A stretch of DNA of 64,000 nt from Marinomonas flavescens (GCF_004352835.1 NZ_SJSB01000004.1:236067-300066), one strand, 5' to 3'. Positions 9,096 to 19,305 are shown, counted from the stretch's first letter. Translations and numbers: made by a program. The notes: generated from the letters alone by a model not told the origin.

Positions 9096-9208
9096 TCGGG
9101 GTTACATACTCTACTTTTAGATTACATGGTTGATTACAAAATATTGCTTAATAAAGCGTTAACAGTACTTCAATTCAGTAACAAGAAATCATACGAAAAT
9201 ACTACTCG

Positions 9209-10408
9209 CTATTGTGCATAGCGTTTTCGCCATTCTTGCTCAAGAGGTTTTACCCAACTGCTATGAGGTTCGGGTAAGGTTTTTCCAAGCTCGGCTATGC
9301 TAAGAGTCGCGATGCCTCGTGGTATTGCATCAAATTTCTTTTGGTCAGCTGGTGACAATTTATCATATGACAATACACTTAAGTCACCCCATACAGTGGG
9401 GGTTTGCTTGTGCATTTGTGCTTCAGGAGACAGCATGAAATTTGCCACGACTTCAGCGCCCGCGGTGGCGCTGCTGTTATAAGGGATAGCAAGGAAATGT
9501 GTGTTACCTATAGTGCCTTTGGTGAAAACGTATGAGCGAACGGTGTCAGGTAAATTACCTTGTTGAATTTGAACAGAGGCGGCAGAAATATCGAAGCTTA
9601 GTGCTACATCAATTTCCTGATCATCCAGTAAGCGAATCATTTGGGAGGAATCAGTGGGAAAGGTTACGCCATGACGCCATGCTACTTTGTTGAGTTTATC
9701 TAAGTATGCCCATAATGGCGCTGTGACTTTCTGAAAATCGGCTTTATCGACAGGCTGAGAAAGTGCTTGCTTATAGGGTGTTAGTTCATACAAAGCTTGC
9801 TTTAAAAATGTGACACCTAGGAACTGCGGCGGTGCTGGATAAGTAATTCGCCCAGGATGTTGTTCCGCATAAGCGAGCAATTCTGGCATGGATTTGGGCG
9901 GATTTTTCAATGTGGCGGTATCATACATGAAAATAACTTGGGCCATTCCCCAAGGGGATTCCATGCCATCGACAGGAGTGCCAAAATCACGAGTAATACT
10001 TTGTCGAGCATGCTCATTCACATATTTTTTATAGTTTGGTAACTCGGTACTGAATGGGCCATAAAGAAGGTTGTTGTCTTTCATTGCGCGAAAGTTTTCA
10101 CCGTTTAACCAGATAAGATCAATCGAGCCATCGGTATTTCTACCGGCTGCTTTCTCGGCTAGAACGCGATTCACCGCATCAGATGTGTCAGTCAGTTTTA
10201 CTTGTTTGAGGGTCACATCGTATTGCTCTTTAATGTGTTTAGCAGACCAGCGAATATAATCGTTTATATTGTCCGCACCACCCCAAGCATTAAAATAGAC
10301 CGTTTGGCCTTTGGCTTCTTTTAGCGTGTCTTGCCAATCAGCTTGTGCGTGGATGCTGGTGAATAATAAAGCACCGCTTATTGATGCGGCGATCAAAGAT
10401 TTGAGCAT
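9209..10408 (-). CDS. ynjB: ABC transporter periplasmic solute-binding protein, YnjB type
   Basis: A 399-residue extracellular binding protein with an N-terminal signal peptide (hydrophobic SLIAASISGALLFTSIHAQA, probable cleavage after AQA). The mature part has the YnjB-style start GQTVYFNAWGGADNINDYIRW, and later VIFMYDTATLKNPP and IPYNSSATAGAEVVANF. It would hand its ligand to the YnjC/YnjD transporter encoded downstream. GGAAGAAAGGA precedes the ATG. The ligand is unknown: E. coli YnjB is only predicted, and thiamine or similar small molecules have been suggested for the family. Confidence 0.9.
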   Translation of the reverse strand: MLKSLIAASISGALLFTSIHAQADWQDTLKEAKGQTVYFNAWGGADNINDYIRWSAKHIKEQYDVTLKQVKLTDTSDAVNRVLAEKAAGRNTDGSIDLIWLNGENFRAMKDNNLLYGPFSTELPNYKKYVNEHARQSITRDFGTPVDGMESPWGMAQVIFMYDTATLKNPPKSMPELLAYAEQHPGRITYPAPPQFLGVTFLKQALYELTPYKQALSQPVDKADFQKVTAPLWAYLDKLNKVAWRHGVTFPTDSSQMIRLLDDQEIDVALSFDISAASVQIQQGNLPDTVRSYVFTKGTIGNTHFLAIPYNSSATAGAEVVANFMLSPEAQMHKQTPTVWGDLSVLSYDKLSPADQKKFDAIPRGIATLSIAELGKTLPEPHSSWVKPLEQEWRKRYAQ

Positions 10409-10479
10409 TCCTTTCTTCCTTAATGATGGCTTATATGACAGTGAATACTATATAGACGTAGTAGAGTGGTCATTTATTA

Positions 10480-10497
10480 CAGTATTTTTTAATACTG
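10480..10497. repeat. 18-bp inverted repeat upstream of ynjB
   Basis: CAGTATT-TTTT-AATACTG, a perfect seven-base dyad about 70 bases before the ynjB ATG and 98 bases before the divergent aspartoacylase-like gene. It could be an operator for the importer operon. No regulator gene is adjacent. Confidence 0.4.
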
Positions 10498-10594
10498 AGA
10501 AGTTTTTATTATAGATATGTTTTAGCGTACCATGTTGCCTGCTCTGTTGCCTGTTCAATGTGGGCGCGTATTTCACCGAACTATACGAGTTATT

Positions 10595-11737
10595 ATGTCA
10601 TATCAAATTTATTCCCATACTTTACCGAGTGCAACATTGGGTACTCAGCGAATTCTTAAAGCGCATCATTTCGGCGAGCAAGGTGCGCGACCTAAAGTGT
10701 ATTTACAAGCTGGTCTTCATGCCGACGAGTGGCCGGGTTTTTTGGTGCTTAATAGCTTGATCAAGTTACTTAAAGACGCCGATGAGAAGGGTTTGATTCA
10801 AGGAGAGATTATTATCGTTCCTGTGGCGAATCCGATAGGCTTGGCACAAAATTTCCATGGCTATATTCCTGGTCGTTTTGCCTTTTCTGATGGTGGCGGT
10901 AATTTTAACCGCAACTGGCCTCAGCTTGGCGAGAAAGTAAAAAAGCGTCTTAAAGGCGAAGTCAGTGCAGATGGCCAGGAAAATGTCTCTTTGGTGCGCT
11001 CTATCATGGCTCAAGAGTTGGCTGCGCTGCCTGAAAACACCGAATTACAAGGCATGAAGAAAACGTTACTGGCCTTGTCTATGGATGCGGATGAAGTGCT
11101 GGATCTGCATTGTTCTGGTGAAGCGAGCATGCACGCGTACGTAGCGCAAGAATTTGAGGAGCATTTTAAACCGCTTTTGGCGTTGTTGGGTGCAAAAGTA
11201 GGCTTGTCTGAATTAGAAACAGGAGCGGCGTCTTTTGATGAAACTAATGTTAGCGTATGGCGAACGCTTAAATCTGACTACGCTCATTTAATACCTTGGG
11301 GCTGTCGTTCTCTAACCGTTGAGTTACGAGGCGAAAATGACATTTCAGATGAATACGCCACTCAAGATGCACAGGCATTGTTTGCCTATTTAGTGCTGCG
11401 CAATGTGATTGCTGGTGACGCGCCTGTGATCGATGACAGCGCCGTGGTGTATTACCCATTAGACGCAATGGATTTGGTAAAGGCGCCGAGCGCCGGCATC
11501 GTTTGTTACCGAAAAAATATAGGCGGCACCGTGGAAGCGGGTGAAGTCATTGGTGAGGTAGTAGACTTAATGGACGACGATGTCGATGCGTCTCGTTACC
11601 CGTTGGTAGCCCGAGCCGATGGTGTGTTTTTTGCTCGTGTACAGCGTCGTTTGGTGGTGCGTGGTGAATCGATCGCAAAAATTGCAGGTCGTGAGCATCT
11701 AGCGTTTCGTGAGATCGGCAACTTATTTGAAGACTAG
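10595..11737 (+). CDS. Succinylglutamate desuccinylase/aspartoacylase family protein
   Basis: A zinc deacylase-like protein of about 380 residues in the M14-related AstE/AspA family. Metal-binding residues are visible in GLHADEWPG (HxxE), and LDLHCSGE gives the third ligand. NPIGLAQNFHGYIPGRF and GGNFNRNWPQ are substrate-site motifs. The last 90 residues form a biotinyl/lipoyl-like beta domain (SAGIVCYRKNIGGTVEAGEVIGEVVD), as in many putative deacylases of this clan. ATG at 10595 was used because the upstream extension has no family match. The substrate is unknown. The helicase gene follows after 14 bases. Confidence 0.88.
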   Translation: MSYQIYSHTLPSATLGTQRILKAHHFGEQGARPKVYLQAGLHADEWPGFLVLNSLIKLLKDADEKGLIQGEIIIVPVANPIGLAQNFHGYIPGRFAFSDGGGNFNRNWPQLGEKVKKRLKGEVSADGQENVSLVRSIMAQELAALPENTELQGMKKTLLALSMDADEVLDLHCSGEASMHAYVAQEFEEHFKPLLALLGAKVGLSELETGAASFDETNVSVWRTLKSDYAHLIPWGCRSLTVELRGENDISDEYATQDAQALFAYLVLRNVIAGDAPVIDDSAVVYYPLDAMDLVKAPSAGIVCYRKNIGGTVEAGEVIGEVVDLMDDDVDASRYPLVARADGVFFARVQRRLVVRGESIAKIAGREHLAFREIGNLFED

Positions 11738-11751
11738 GCAAACGTATTTTG

Positions 11752-14064
11752 ATGGATGAGACTTTGATAGATCAGCAAGTGGCGCCACGCCAATTGACGG
11801 CCGAGCAGCTTGCTGTGGTAGAGCACAATATTAGCTCACCGGCCAAAGTCATTGCGGTGGCTGGGGCGGGTAAAACAACCACCTTGATTTCGCGCATAGA
11901 ATTTTTGCTTGAGCAGGGCGTCGATGCGTCTGAAATCGGTGTGTTTATGTTCAACAAAAGCGCTCAAGAAGAATTTAGTGAGCGCTTAAGCCAGCATTTA
12001 AACAACACTGGTCATATGCGTTCCCCCAGTGTGATGACCTTTCATGGTTTTGGCTTAAAGCTGTGTCGGCGTTTGGAGCAGCAAGCTTGGTTGCCCAATG
12101 CTAAATTGCTAACGGACGACTTTAGTTTGGTGAAAATGTTGCGTGAAGCGTTAAATCGCTTGGTACGCAAAGGGGAAAAAATCACCTTACAAGACGAAAA
12201 GGATTGGCTGGAAGACGTATTATTGTTTATTGATCAAGTGAAGGCCTCTGCGACCTCAGCCAGTGCGGTGTTTGAATCCCTTGGTTGGTCAAAAGAGCGG
12301 CAGTTTTTTCCTGCTTTGTACGATGAGCTTGAAGACCTGCGAAAACGCAATAACGTGCGTTTCTTTGCGGATCTATTGGCCGATCCTTATGCCTTGTTAT
12401 TAGACCTTGATGAAGCAGAACGTCATCAAGTTCACGGTTTTGTACCGAACTTTCGTTATCTCTTGATTGACGAGTTTCAAGACATTAATCCCTGTCAGTA
12501 TGAATTACTCAAAATCCTTTATCCGGCGCCTTGTCAGTGGATGATTGTAGGGGATGTGCAGCAGTGTATTTATGAATGGCGCGGTGCCAGCCCAGAGATT
12601 ATGGCGAGTCAGTTTGATCGTGATTTCCCTGCGGTGGAAACGTATCCCTTGAGTAGCAGTTTTCGTTTTGGTCATGCAATCGGTTTGATGGCGTCGAGTG
12701 TGATTAGCGAAAATGACCCAGACGCCTTGGTGATTGGAGAAGGGAAGAGCACACAAGTGTCCTTTGCGCGCGCGCCGAAAACGGGCAAAGCCTTATTGGG
12801 CGAGTTAAAAGCGTGGGTAGAATCCGGTCGCGCCTTAAATGAATCGGCGGTCTTGGTGCGTTTGTACAGTGACATGGTGCCGGTGCAGCTGGCGCTGATG
12901 CACAAGGGCGTGCCTTACCAATTGCATGGTGATTCGCCGCTGTTGGAGAATCGACAGATACGCATGTTGATGGCGTATCTCGCCGTGATAGCAGGCGCAT
13001 TAGAAAAACCGGCGCTCTTTTTTCGTCGTGACGATGTGGATTTTTTGCTGAGTGTGCCAAGTCTTGGTGGCTCGGTAGCGCAGCGAAATACCTTGATCCA
13101 GCAAGCAAGGCAATCGCCGCATTTATTGCCGCAAATTATCGAAACCATGGCGGAGCAAAGTGAAGGTTGGCGGGCTAAAAAGCTTTATGGACGCGCCGAT
13201 TGGCTGCGCAGCTTGAGTATTTATCGCTCGGACCCGGCACAAGGTTTGGCGCATACTCTCGAAAAACTGGGGATTTATCGCTATTTCGAAAGCACCAGTA
13301 ACAAAGACATTCAAACTCAAGAAAAAATCGCCACCTGTGATGCCTTTATGGCGTATGTGCGTGGAGTAGGCGGCGACGCCGAAAGTGTCTTAACGCAACT
13401 GGCGACGCTGAATGAAAAGCAAGCGGATGATGCGCGCGGCATTCACCTAATGACAATCCATAAGTCTAAAGGGCTGGAATTCGATTTGGTGTTGTTGTCT
13501 GGTTTACAAGAAGGGCGCTTTCCGTATTACGATGAAGATTTGAGTGCGATTGATAAAAAAGCCGCCAGTCAGATGGCCTCAGAGCGGCGTTTGTTTTATG
13601 TGGCGATTACCCGTGCTAAGCAAAAGCTGGTGTTGCTAGAAACACCGACACCAGAAGAAAGTAAAAAAATGAAACGTGGCGACATCCCACGTGCCGCTTT
13701 AAAGAATCTCGCGCTGTCGCGTTTTGTGTTTGAAGCGCAGCCTTATGCGGTCAGTAAAATTACTCAGCTGTGGCATGAAGACGCCAGCGAAGAGCCCATC
13801 GATACAGAGAAAGGCACCTTGTTTCAGCGTTATTTGAGTCGTGTGACACCTTCTCCGAATCTGGTGTTTCGCCATCAAATGAGCGATAACAATAAAGGCT
13901 TACAGTCCGGCGATAAGGTACGCCATGATCAATTTGGTCAAGGGGTAGTCGTGCGTCAGGAAGCCGACGGTAAACGGATGATTTTTGTCGATTTTGGTGA
14001 AGAAGGGTTGAAGCGATTTAACCCACAACATACTCAACTGGTGAAATTGTCGTCACGAACCTAG
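11752..14064 (+). CDS. UvrD/Rep-type superfamily 1A DNA helicase
   Basis: About 770 residues. Helicase motifs run in order: Q-motif (RQLTAEQLAVVEH), motif I (VAGAGKTTTLI), motif Ia, motif II DEFQDIN, motif III (VGDVQQCIYEWRGA), motif IV, motif V (LMTIHKSKGLEFDLVLL) and motif VI (LFYVAITRAKQKLVLL). The C-terminus (GDKVRHDQFGQGVVV, ending FNPQHTQLVKL) is a small Tudor-like domain like that of UvrD/PcrA. It is a 3'-5' ssDNA translocase, probably acting in repair or replication restart. Internal divergence suggests it is a third UvrD-like paralogue rather than UvrD or Rep. TTG at 11749 is an alternative start. Confidence 0.88.
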   Translation: MDETLIDQQVAPRQLTAEQLAVVEHNISSPAKVIAVAGAGKTTTLISRIEFLLEQGVDASEIGVFMFNKSAQEEFSERLSQHLNNTGHMRSPSVMTFHGFGLKLCRRLEQQAWLPNAKLLTDDFSLVKMLREALNRLVRKGEKITLQDEKDWLEDVLLFIDQVKASATSASAVFESLGWSKERQFFPALYDELEDLRKRNNVRFFADLLADPYALLLDLDEAERHQVHGFVPNFRYLLIDEFQDINPCQYELLKILYPAPCQWMIVGDVQQCIYEWRGASPEIMASQFDRDFPAVETYPLSSSFRFGHAIGLMASSVISENDPDALVIGEGKSTQVSFARAPKTGKALLGELKAWVESGRALNESAVLVRLYSDMVPVQLALMHKGVPYQLHGDSPLLENRQIRMLMAYLAVIAGALEKPALFFRRDDVDFLLSVPSLGGSVAQRNTLIQQARQSPHLLPQIIETMAEQSEGWRAKKLYGRADWLRSLSIYRSDPAQGLAHTLEKLGIYRYFESTSNKDIQTQEKIATCDAFMAYVRGVGGDAESVLTQLATLNEKQADDARGIHLMTIHKSKGLEFDLVLLSGLQEGRFPYYDEDLSAIDKKAASQMASERRLFYVAITRAKQKLVLLETPTPEESKKMKRGDIPRAALKNLALSRFVFEAQPYAVSKITQLWHEDASEEPIDTEKGTLFQRYLSRVTPSPNLVFRHQMSDNNKGLQSGDKVRHDQFGQGVVVRQEADGKRMIFVDFGEEGLKRFNPQHTQLVKLSSRT

Positions 14065-14099
14065 TGTGCTTAGATGCCGCTGGTTCGCCTATAAACACA

Positions 14100-15074
14100 A
14101 TGATTAAATTGGAGCATCCAACCGTGTCTATCCCGTTAATTGATTTAGCAAAGCTAACGCACAGTAATGATTCGGTACGCCTAGAAGAAGTGGGTGCGCT
14201 GGATAAAGCCTGCCGCGAAATTGGTTTCTTCTACTTGGTGAATGCCGGTATTCCGGCGGCATTGTTTGATCAGCTGATGTCGACTGCTAAGACCTATTTC
14301 GCCCAGCCTGATGAGGTGAAGCGAGCTATTGATATCAAAAATAGCCCGAATCATCGCGGTTATGGGCGCATTGGCGAAGAGCAGCTTGATGAAATTTCCC
14401 ATGCGGATTGGAAAGAAACCTTTGATATGGCGTTGGATTTACCGGTGACGCATCCGCTGGTGGCCAAATACCCTAAAATGTACGGCCCAAATCAAAATCC
14501 AAGTGATCCATCGGCAGTGGAAGTGCTGCAAGATTATTACGTGGCGGCTTTTGATGTAGCAAAAGTAGTGTTGACCAGCATGGCTCAAGCCTTGTCTCTT
14601 GAAGATGACTTTTTTACACGTTGCTTTACCGATCATGTGACGGTGCTGCGAATGATTCATTATCCGCCACGCCCACAAAGCGATCACGATAATGGCGCCG
14701 GTGCGCATACTGACTACGGTTGTGTTACGCTATTGTTGCAAGATCAAATTGGTGGATTGCAGGTCAAAAACCGTCAAGGTGATTGGGTCGATGCAACGCC
14801 GATTGAAAACGCCTTAGTGGTCAATATTGGCGATTTAATGCAGCGCTGGACCAATGATGAATACGTGTCTACGGCGCACCGAGTGGTGTCTCCGCTAGAG
14901 GGTGTACATCGTTATTCGTTTCCATTTTTTGTAGAGCCAGATTACGAAACCAATGTGGTCTGCGTTGAGTCTTGTCAATCACCCGATAAGCCTGCTAAGT
15001 ATGAGCCGATATTAAGTGGCGATTGGATTCAGTCTCGCTTTGATGCGACTTATGCTTATCGTGAAAAAATATAA
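14100..15074 (+). CDS. Isopenicillin N synthase-like 2-oxoglutarate/Fe(II) dioxygenase
   Basis: About 324 residues. An N-terminal DIOX_N region (SIPLIDLAKL, then GFFYLVNAGIPAALFDQL) precedes the double-stranded beta-helix 2OG-FeII domain. The iron triad is seen as HTD in GAHTDYGCVTLLLQD and the distal His in TAHRVVSP; the RYSFPFF arginine would bind 2-oxoglutarate. Bacterial members oxidise small molecules, and no substrate can be assigned. The open frame begins at GTG 14064, overlapping the helicase stop, but ATG at 14100 fits the family start better. It is probably co-transcribed with the helicase gene. Confidence 0.85.
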   Translation: MIKLEHPTVSIPLIDLAKLTHSNDSVRLEEVGALDKACREIGFFYLVNAGIPAALFDQLMSTAKTYFAQPDEVKRAIDIKNSPNHRGYGRIGEEQLDEISHADWKETFDMALDLPVTHPLVAKYPKMYGPNQNPSDPSAVEVLQDYYVAAFDVAKVVLTSMAQALSLEDDFFTRCFTDHVTVLRMIHYPPRPQSDHDNGAGAHTDYGCVTLLLQDQIGGLQVKNRQGDWVDATPIENALVVNIGDLMQRWTNDEYVSTAHRVVSPLEGVHRYSFPFFVEPDYETNVVCVESCQSPDKPAKYEPILSGDWIQSRFDATYAYREKI

Positions 15075-15090
15075 ATATTTGATTCTAGGT

Positions 15091-15131
15091 GTTAAAAGCG
15101 GCTTATTATTAAGTAATAAGCCACTTTTAAC
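15091..15131. terminator. Bidirectional terminator hairpin
   Basis: A long near-perfect dyad (GTTAAAAG-c-GGCTTATTA / TAATAAGCC-a-CTTTTAAC) lies between the convergent oxygenase and SDR genes. The outer A/T arms give a short U-run in either direction. Confidence 0.6.
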
Positions 15132-15139
15132 GCTGTAGG

Positions 15140-15898
15140 TTAGTAGGATAAATAGCCACCATCTACCGGATAGTAGGCACCTGTTACAAAAGAGGCTGCA
15201 TCACTGGCTAGCCAAGCCACTAAATTAGCAACTTCTTCAGGTTTGCCTAAACGTTTCAGTGCATGTTTTGACGCTAAGATATTGAGCATTTCATCTGAAA
15301 GTGCTTCGTCTACTAATGGCGTATGAATAAATCCAGGCCCTACTGTATTAACACGGATACCGTCTTCAGCATGTTCGATAGCTGCCGCTTTACTCATCCC
15401 TACAATGCCGTGCTTTGCGCATACATAAGCAGATGAGTTTTCAAATGCCACTTGACCAAGAATGGATGCCATATTAACGATGCTACCAGAGCCATTCTTG
15501 CGCATTGCAACAATGGCTTCTCGTTGGCAGTAGAAAACACCGCTTAAATTTATATCAATAACTTTTTGCCAGCCGTCAGTGGGGTAATCTCCTGACTTAG
15601 CAGATACACCACCAATACCTGCATTGTTTACTGCAATATCTAATCTACCTAGCGCTTTAACTGTTTCGTCCATAGCGTACTTGACTGCTATAGGGTCACT
15701 TACATCAACTTTAAAAGTGATGCACTGAACGCCATATTTGCTAATGGTTTGTTTTGCTTTTAGTAGTGAATGGTCATGTAAGTCCCATATGGCAATATCG
15801 GCACCAGAAGAGGCAAGTAATTCAGCACAAGCTAAACCGATACCGGATGCACCACCTGTGACCATCGCTTTTTTATTGTTAAGTTGGTAATTAATCAT
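15140..15898 (-). CDS. SDR family NAD(P)-dependent oxidoreductase
   Basis: A classical short-chain dehydrogenase of about 252 residues. It has the TGGASGIG cofactor motif, an Asp after the second strand (IAIWDLHD, which favours NAD over NADP), NNAG, the catalytic Ser of VNMASILG, YVCAK (Tyr-x3-Lys) and a C-terminal TGAYYPVDGGY. The substrate is not predictable. ATG at 15898 was chosen over GTG at 15907 because the GGAAGGTG ribosome site overlaps the latter. It is a lone gene on the minus strand. Confidence 0.9.
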   Translation of the reverse strand: MINYQLNNKKAMVTGGASGIGLACAELLASSGADIAIWDLHDHSLLKAKQTISKYGVQCITFKVDVSDPIAVKYAMDETVKALGRLDIAVNNAGIGGVSAKSGDYPTDGWQKVIDINLSGVFYCQREAIVAMRKNGSGSIVNMASILGQVAFENSSAYVCAKHGIVGMSKAAAIEHAEDGIRVNTVGPGFIHTPLVDEALSDEMLNILASKHALKRLGKPEEVANLVAWLASDAASFVTGAYYPVDGGYLSY

Positions 15899-16030
15899 TG
15901 ATAGCACCTTCCTTTATGGTTACGTGTTTAATGCCATTACACTATGGCACAACACGTTACTAAGAAAGCTTTAGTGCAAAAGTGATATGAAAATATAGAA
16001 ATTGGTTGTCATAGAGCAAAAGATGGCCGC

Positions 16031-16816
16031 TTAAGCGGTCATCTTCATGAGGTTTGGTAAGGCTTCAACTTGGTATTTATTGTTTTTAATGCGTGCCATA
16101 TGGCCTTGTGGAATCAATGCCCATCCTTCACTTGAAAGATCTAACGGCTCAGAGCCAATAACGATATGCTTTTCAAATTCTTTGCAGTACAAGCTTGGGG
16201 CGTGATCGTCACTTGAGAAACGTATTGCAAACATTTCCGTGCCATTGGATAAAATAGCAGTGAAACGAAATGGCTCGGTGATATTTCTTTGTGCCATCAA
16301 GTTAAGAATTTGAGAGATGGTGTCTGAAATGGCTTTTTCTGGATTTTTCTCTAAGCCATTGGCCACCATTAGCAAAAAGATCACTTCAGAGTCGGTCGCG
16401 CCCCGTCGTTCGTTATACAGATATTCAGGGATTAATCTGTCTAACTGCCAGCGTAATGTCTCATAATCACCAATTTGACCGTTATGCATAAACAACCAGT
16501 TTTTATAGCCAAACGGATGGCAATTGGAACGATTGGTTGCAGTACCGGTAGAGGCTCGAACATGAGCGAAAAATAAACCACTTTTGATGTGTTTTGCGAG
16601 ACTTTTTAAATTGCAGTCGCTCCATGCGGGTAATATTTCATGATAAAAACCTGGCTCGTCTCGTTCGTCATACCAGCCTAATCCAAAGCCATCTGCGTTT
16701 ACTGTCACTTCGGATTTCTTTGCGCTAAGGCTTTGATGGATAAGAGAGTGTTCCTGTTCAAATAATAATGACTCAAGGTATACAGAGTCACCTTGATACG
16801 CCATCCAACGACACAT
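16031..16816 (-). CDS. Class II glutamine amidotransferase (YafJ-like)
   Basis: A 261-residue Ntn-hydrolase glutaminase. Cys2 directly after the initiator Met (MCRWMAYQG) is the nucleophile. The conserved NADGFGLGWYD, FAHVRAST and FMHNGQI blocks follow. It is a stand-alone glutaminase domain without a synthetase partner, like YafJ or EgtC. No ergothioneine genes are nearby, so EgtC is unlikely. AGGAGA precedes the ATG. It could supply ammonia to an unidentified acceptor or cleave a gamma-glutamyl amide. Confidence 0.88.
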   Translation of the reverse strand: MCRWMAYQGDSVYLESLLFEQEHSLIHQSLSAKKSEVTVNADGFGLGWYDERDEPGFYHEILPAWSDCNLKSLAKHIKSGLFFAHVRASTGTATNRSNCHPFGYKNWLFMHNGQIGDYETLRWQLDRLIPEYLYNERRGATDSEVIFLLMVANGLEKNPEKAISDTISQILNLMAQRNITEPFRFTAILSNGTEMFAIRFSSDDHAPSLYCKEFEKHIVIGSEPLDLSSEGWALIPQGHMARIKNNKYQVEALPNLMKMTA

Positions 16817-16877
16817 TTAAATCTCCTAAAGTAGAAAGGGGAGCGTTCCCCTTTGTGATTATTGTTTCTATGTAAAA

Positions 16878-18545
16878 TTACATTTTAAAATAGCTAATCT
16901 TGGTCGAAAGCTGAGTCGCTAAATTGGCTAGTTGCTCTGCAGATTCGCTGATAGAGTGAATGGATTCCGTTGTTTTAGAAGCTATGTCAGTAATGTTGGT
17001 TACATTGCGGCTAACTTCTGAAGTAACGCTTGCTTGTTCTTCTGCTGTGCTGGAAATTCTATCGTTCATATCTCGTATTTTAGACACAGACAAATTGATA
17101 TTTTCTAATGACGTTTCCTCATGCTTAACTTGGTTAACGGCTTCTGTTGAACGCTGATGGCTTGATGTCATCGCCTTAACCGCAGAAGAGGTGCCAGTGT
17201 TCAATAGCGTGATCATTTTTTCAATTTGTTGTGTGGCATCCTGAGTATTTTGTGCCAGATGTCTTACTTCGTCGGCCACCACGGCAAAGCCACGACCTTG
17301 TTCGCCTGCTCGTGCCGCTTCTATCGCTGCGTTTAAGGCCAATAAGTTAGTTTGATCTGCGATGCCGAGAATGACATTAAGAATATTACTGATTTCTTTG
17401 GTATTCGTTTCCAGTTCATTAATTATAGTCGCAGAACTGGCGATATCTTCAGCTAATTCTTGGATGCTGACAATAGTGTTTGCAACAATTTTCGCGCCTT
17501 CATTGGCCGCAAGTTCAGCATCGTGGGCTGCTTGGCTTGCTTCACTCGTAGATTCAGAAACATGAATAGCAGTCGCCTGTATTTCTTGTACCGCTTGAGA
17601 TATTTGCGATGTTTCTTGTTGTTGGCGTTCAACCATTTCAGACGATTCATCGGTAATACGATTTAAGGCCGTAGCAGAACTTGTCAACATGCTACTTGAT
17701 TGTGCTACTTCATTAATAATACTGCTTAATTGAGAAACCAATTTATCCATCGCTGTTTCAAGCATGCCAATCTCATCTTTACGCGATGAGTGAGACTCTT
17801 TTCGTACGAGTTCGCCTGATGCGATTTCTTCTGCGCGTTGAACAGCCTTACGAAGAGGGACGCAGATGCCATTCACAATCACTAAGCTGATAACAATGCC
17901 AACAACAATAAGCACAGCGGCGATAATCGCGCTAGCGTAGGTGCTTTTGTTCATTATGCTTTCTTGCTGCAACATGGCTTTGTTGTTGTAAGTGTGAATG
18001 GTTTTAATGATGTCTGCCATTTGAGTGTTTATTGACTTTAAGCTGGCGTCTGCTGCACGGCGAGACTTGTTTGCTTGCATCGTTTTTAATTTAGTCCACC
18101 AAGTATAGGTTTCTGTGCTTGATTTAAGAAAAGAGGTTTGCTGATCTTCTAAACTACTAATTTTTGTGAAAAGTTCAGTGATGTCTTTATTTTTTGGCAT
18201 TGTGGCTAAAATGCTTTTTACATTGTTAATGCTCAGCATTAAATCAGCCGTGTATTTTTTGAAATTATTTTCTGATGCTTTGATTTGTTCGGTGCCATAA
18301 CCATTCATTGATTTAGCAATGGATACTTGGAAAAAACCACGCTCGAATTCGACTGATTGTTGAAGTAATAGTTGACGGCTTTTTTCTAGATTACTCATCA
18401 AATCTAAGTTTTGTGTGGATAATCTTTGAAGTTCAGAAAAAATAGTCTTGCTCGATATGGCGGAATTAACGCTAACACCAATAATCACTATCGAAAACAG
18501 TGCAATAAGAGAAAGTATTTTAGAGCGTACAGACAGATTTAGCAT
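16878..18545 (-). CDS. Methyl-accepting chemotaxis protein
   Basis: A 555-residue transmembrane chemoreceptor. TM1 is at about residues 11-30, a periplasmic helical sensor of about 170 residues (four-helix-bundle type) follows, then TM2 at 203-226, a HAMP domain at about 227-280, and a signalling domain with the hairpin tip [32 protein letters not shown] (from about 397). There is no C-terminal CheR/CheB pentapeptide; it ends SYFKM. It would signal through CheA/CheW, encoded elsewhere. The ligand is unknown. It stands alone, with no che genes nearby. Confidence 0.93.
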   Translation of the reverse strand: MLNLSVRSKILSLIALFSIVIIGVSVNSAISSKTIFSELQRLSTQNLDLMSNLEKSRQLLLQQSVEFERGFFQVSIAKSMNGYGTEQIKASENNFKKYTADLMLSINNVKSILATMPKNKDITELFTKISSLEDQQTSFLKSSTETYTWWTKLKTMQANKSRRAADASLKSINTQMADIIKTIHTYNNKAMLQQESIMNKSTYASAIIAAVLIVVGIVISLVIVNGICVPLRKAVQRAEEIASGELVRKESHSSRKDEIGMLETAMDKLVSQLSSIINEVAQSSSMLTSSATALNRITDESSEMVERQQQETSQISQAVQEIQATAIHVSESTSEASQAAHDAELAANEGAKIVANTIVSIQELAEDIASSATIINELETNTKEISNILNVILGIADQTNLLALNAAIEAARAGEQGRGFAVVADEVRHLAQNTQDATQQIEKMITLLNTGTSSAVKAMTSSHQRSTEAVNQVKHEETSLENINLSVSKIRDMNDRISSTAEEQASVTSEVSRNVTNITDIASKTTESIHSISESAEQLANLATQLSTKISYFKM

Positions 18546-18814
18546 GTATTGACCTAATTGTTATTATTGAGACGATGGTTTTTTATATTTAGCAAAACAT
18601 ATGCCAAGAGATAGAGGGGTTAACTGTATCTTTTCATCAGTTTAATGCTTGTGTGCAGTGAATGTCTATCTGGTTGAAATTTGAACAGAATATTTGTGAA
18701 CATAAGGAAAGGTGCTGAGTAATAACGTCTTTCAGTGGCGGGAGTGTTATGTTCAATAAGAAATGTCTTCAAACTGGTTATTTGGCAGGTTGGTTTTGTG
18801 TTTAAAGCTTATAT
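18546..18814. other. Intergenic region without a gene
   Basis: The 269 bases between the chemoreceptor start and the hisI terminator must hold the chemoreceptor promoter. I see no open frame with a ribosome site and no confident promoter or RNA. Confidence 0.5.
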
Positions 18815-18855
18815 GAAAAAGAAGCGCAAAATAATGAAATTTAATCTGCGCTTCT
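18815..18855 (-). terminator. Terminator of hisI
   Basis: Read on the minus strand: GAAGCGCA / TGCGCTTC stem with an 18-base A/T-rich loop, followed by TTTTT, 22 bases after the hisI stop. Confidence 0.65.
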
Positions 18856-18876
18856 CTATGGTGCGTTTGAATGTTG

Positions 18877-19290
18877 TTAGGTGTTTTGTTCTGGTGCGGA
18901 GTTAATAGTGACCTGATCGCCATTTACTCGAAAGAAAAAACAATCCCTACGATTTGTGTGGCAAGCGGGGCCGTTTTGGTTTACTTGCAGCAATATGCAA
19001 TCACCGTCGCAATCAAATGACATAGAAACTAAGGTTTGACGATGTCCAGAGCTTTCACCTTTGCGCCAGTAAGTTTGGCGTGATCGAGACCAGTAGCAGA
19101 CTTGACCTGTTGCTAGTGTTTCACGAATCGACTTTTCATTCATATAAGCAAGCATTAGAACTTCGCCGGTGTCATGCTGCTGGGCTATGGTGGCAATTAA
19201 GCCGGCATCGTCTGTTTTTAAATTGGCAAGCACCTCTTCTAAGGGGATGTTCTCGCCTTTGTTCATTGTTTCAAACGCTTTCAAACTCAT
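18877..19290 (-). CDS. hisI: Phosphoribosyl-AMP cyclohydrolase
   Basis: A 137-residue monofunctional HisI, which opens the adenine ring of phosphoribosyl-AMP in histidine biosynthesis. The metal-site motif DCDGDCILLQV and the CHTNRRDCFF cysteines are present, preceded by YWSRSRQTYWRKGESSGH. There is no fused HisE (pyrophosphohydrolase) domain, unlike the fused HisIE of E. coli. An AGGAAA ribosome site precedes the ATG. The gene lies 88 bases downstream of the QueD-like gene on the same strand, across a five-copy 15-bp repeat, so the two may share a transcript. Confidence 0.95.
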   Translation of the reverse strand: MSLKAFETMNKGENIPLEEVLANLKTDDAGLIATIAQQHDTGEVLMLAYMNEKSIRETLATGQVCYWSRSRQTYWRKGESSGHRQTLVSMSFDCDGDCILLQVNQNGPACHTNRRDCFFFRVNGDQVTINSAPEQNT

Positions 19291-19305
19291 GCTGTGTTTC
19301 CTGTT

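Noticed and set aside
10409..10594. Thiamine (THI-box) riboswitch upstream of ynjB
   Set aside because: A CTGAGA string occurs at 10495-10500, but the other conserved THI-box elements, such as the ACCTGATCTGG part, are absent.
11753..15074. Helicase plus 2OG-oxygenase as a possible defence module
   Set aside because: The helicase is of ordinary UvrD/Rep type with a Tudor end, the oxygenase is a common IPNS-like enzyme, and no nuclease or effector accompanies them.
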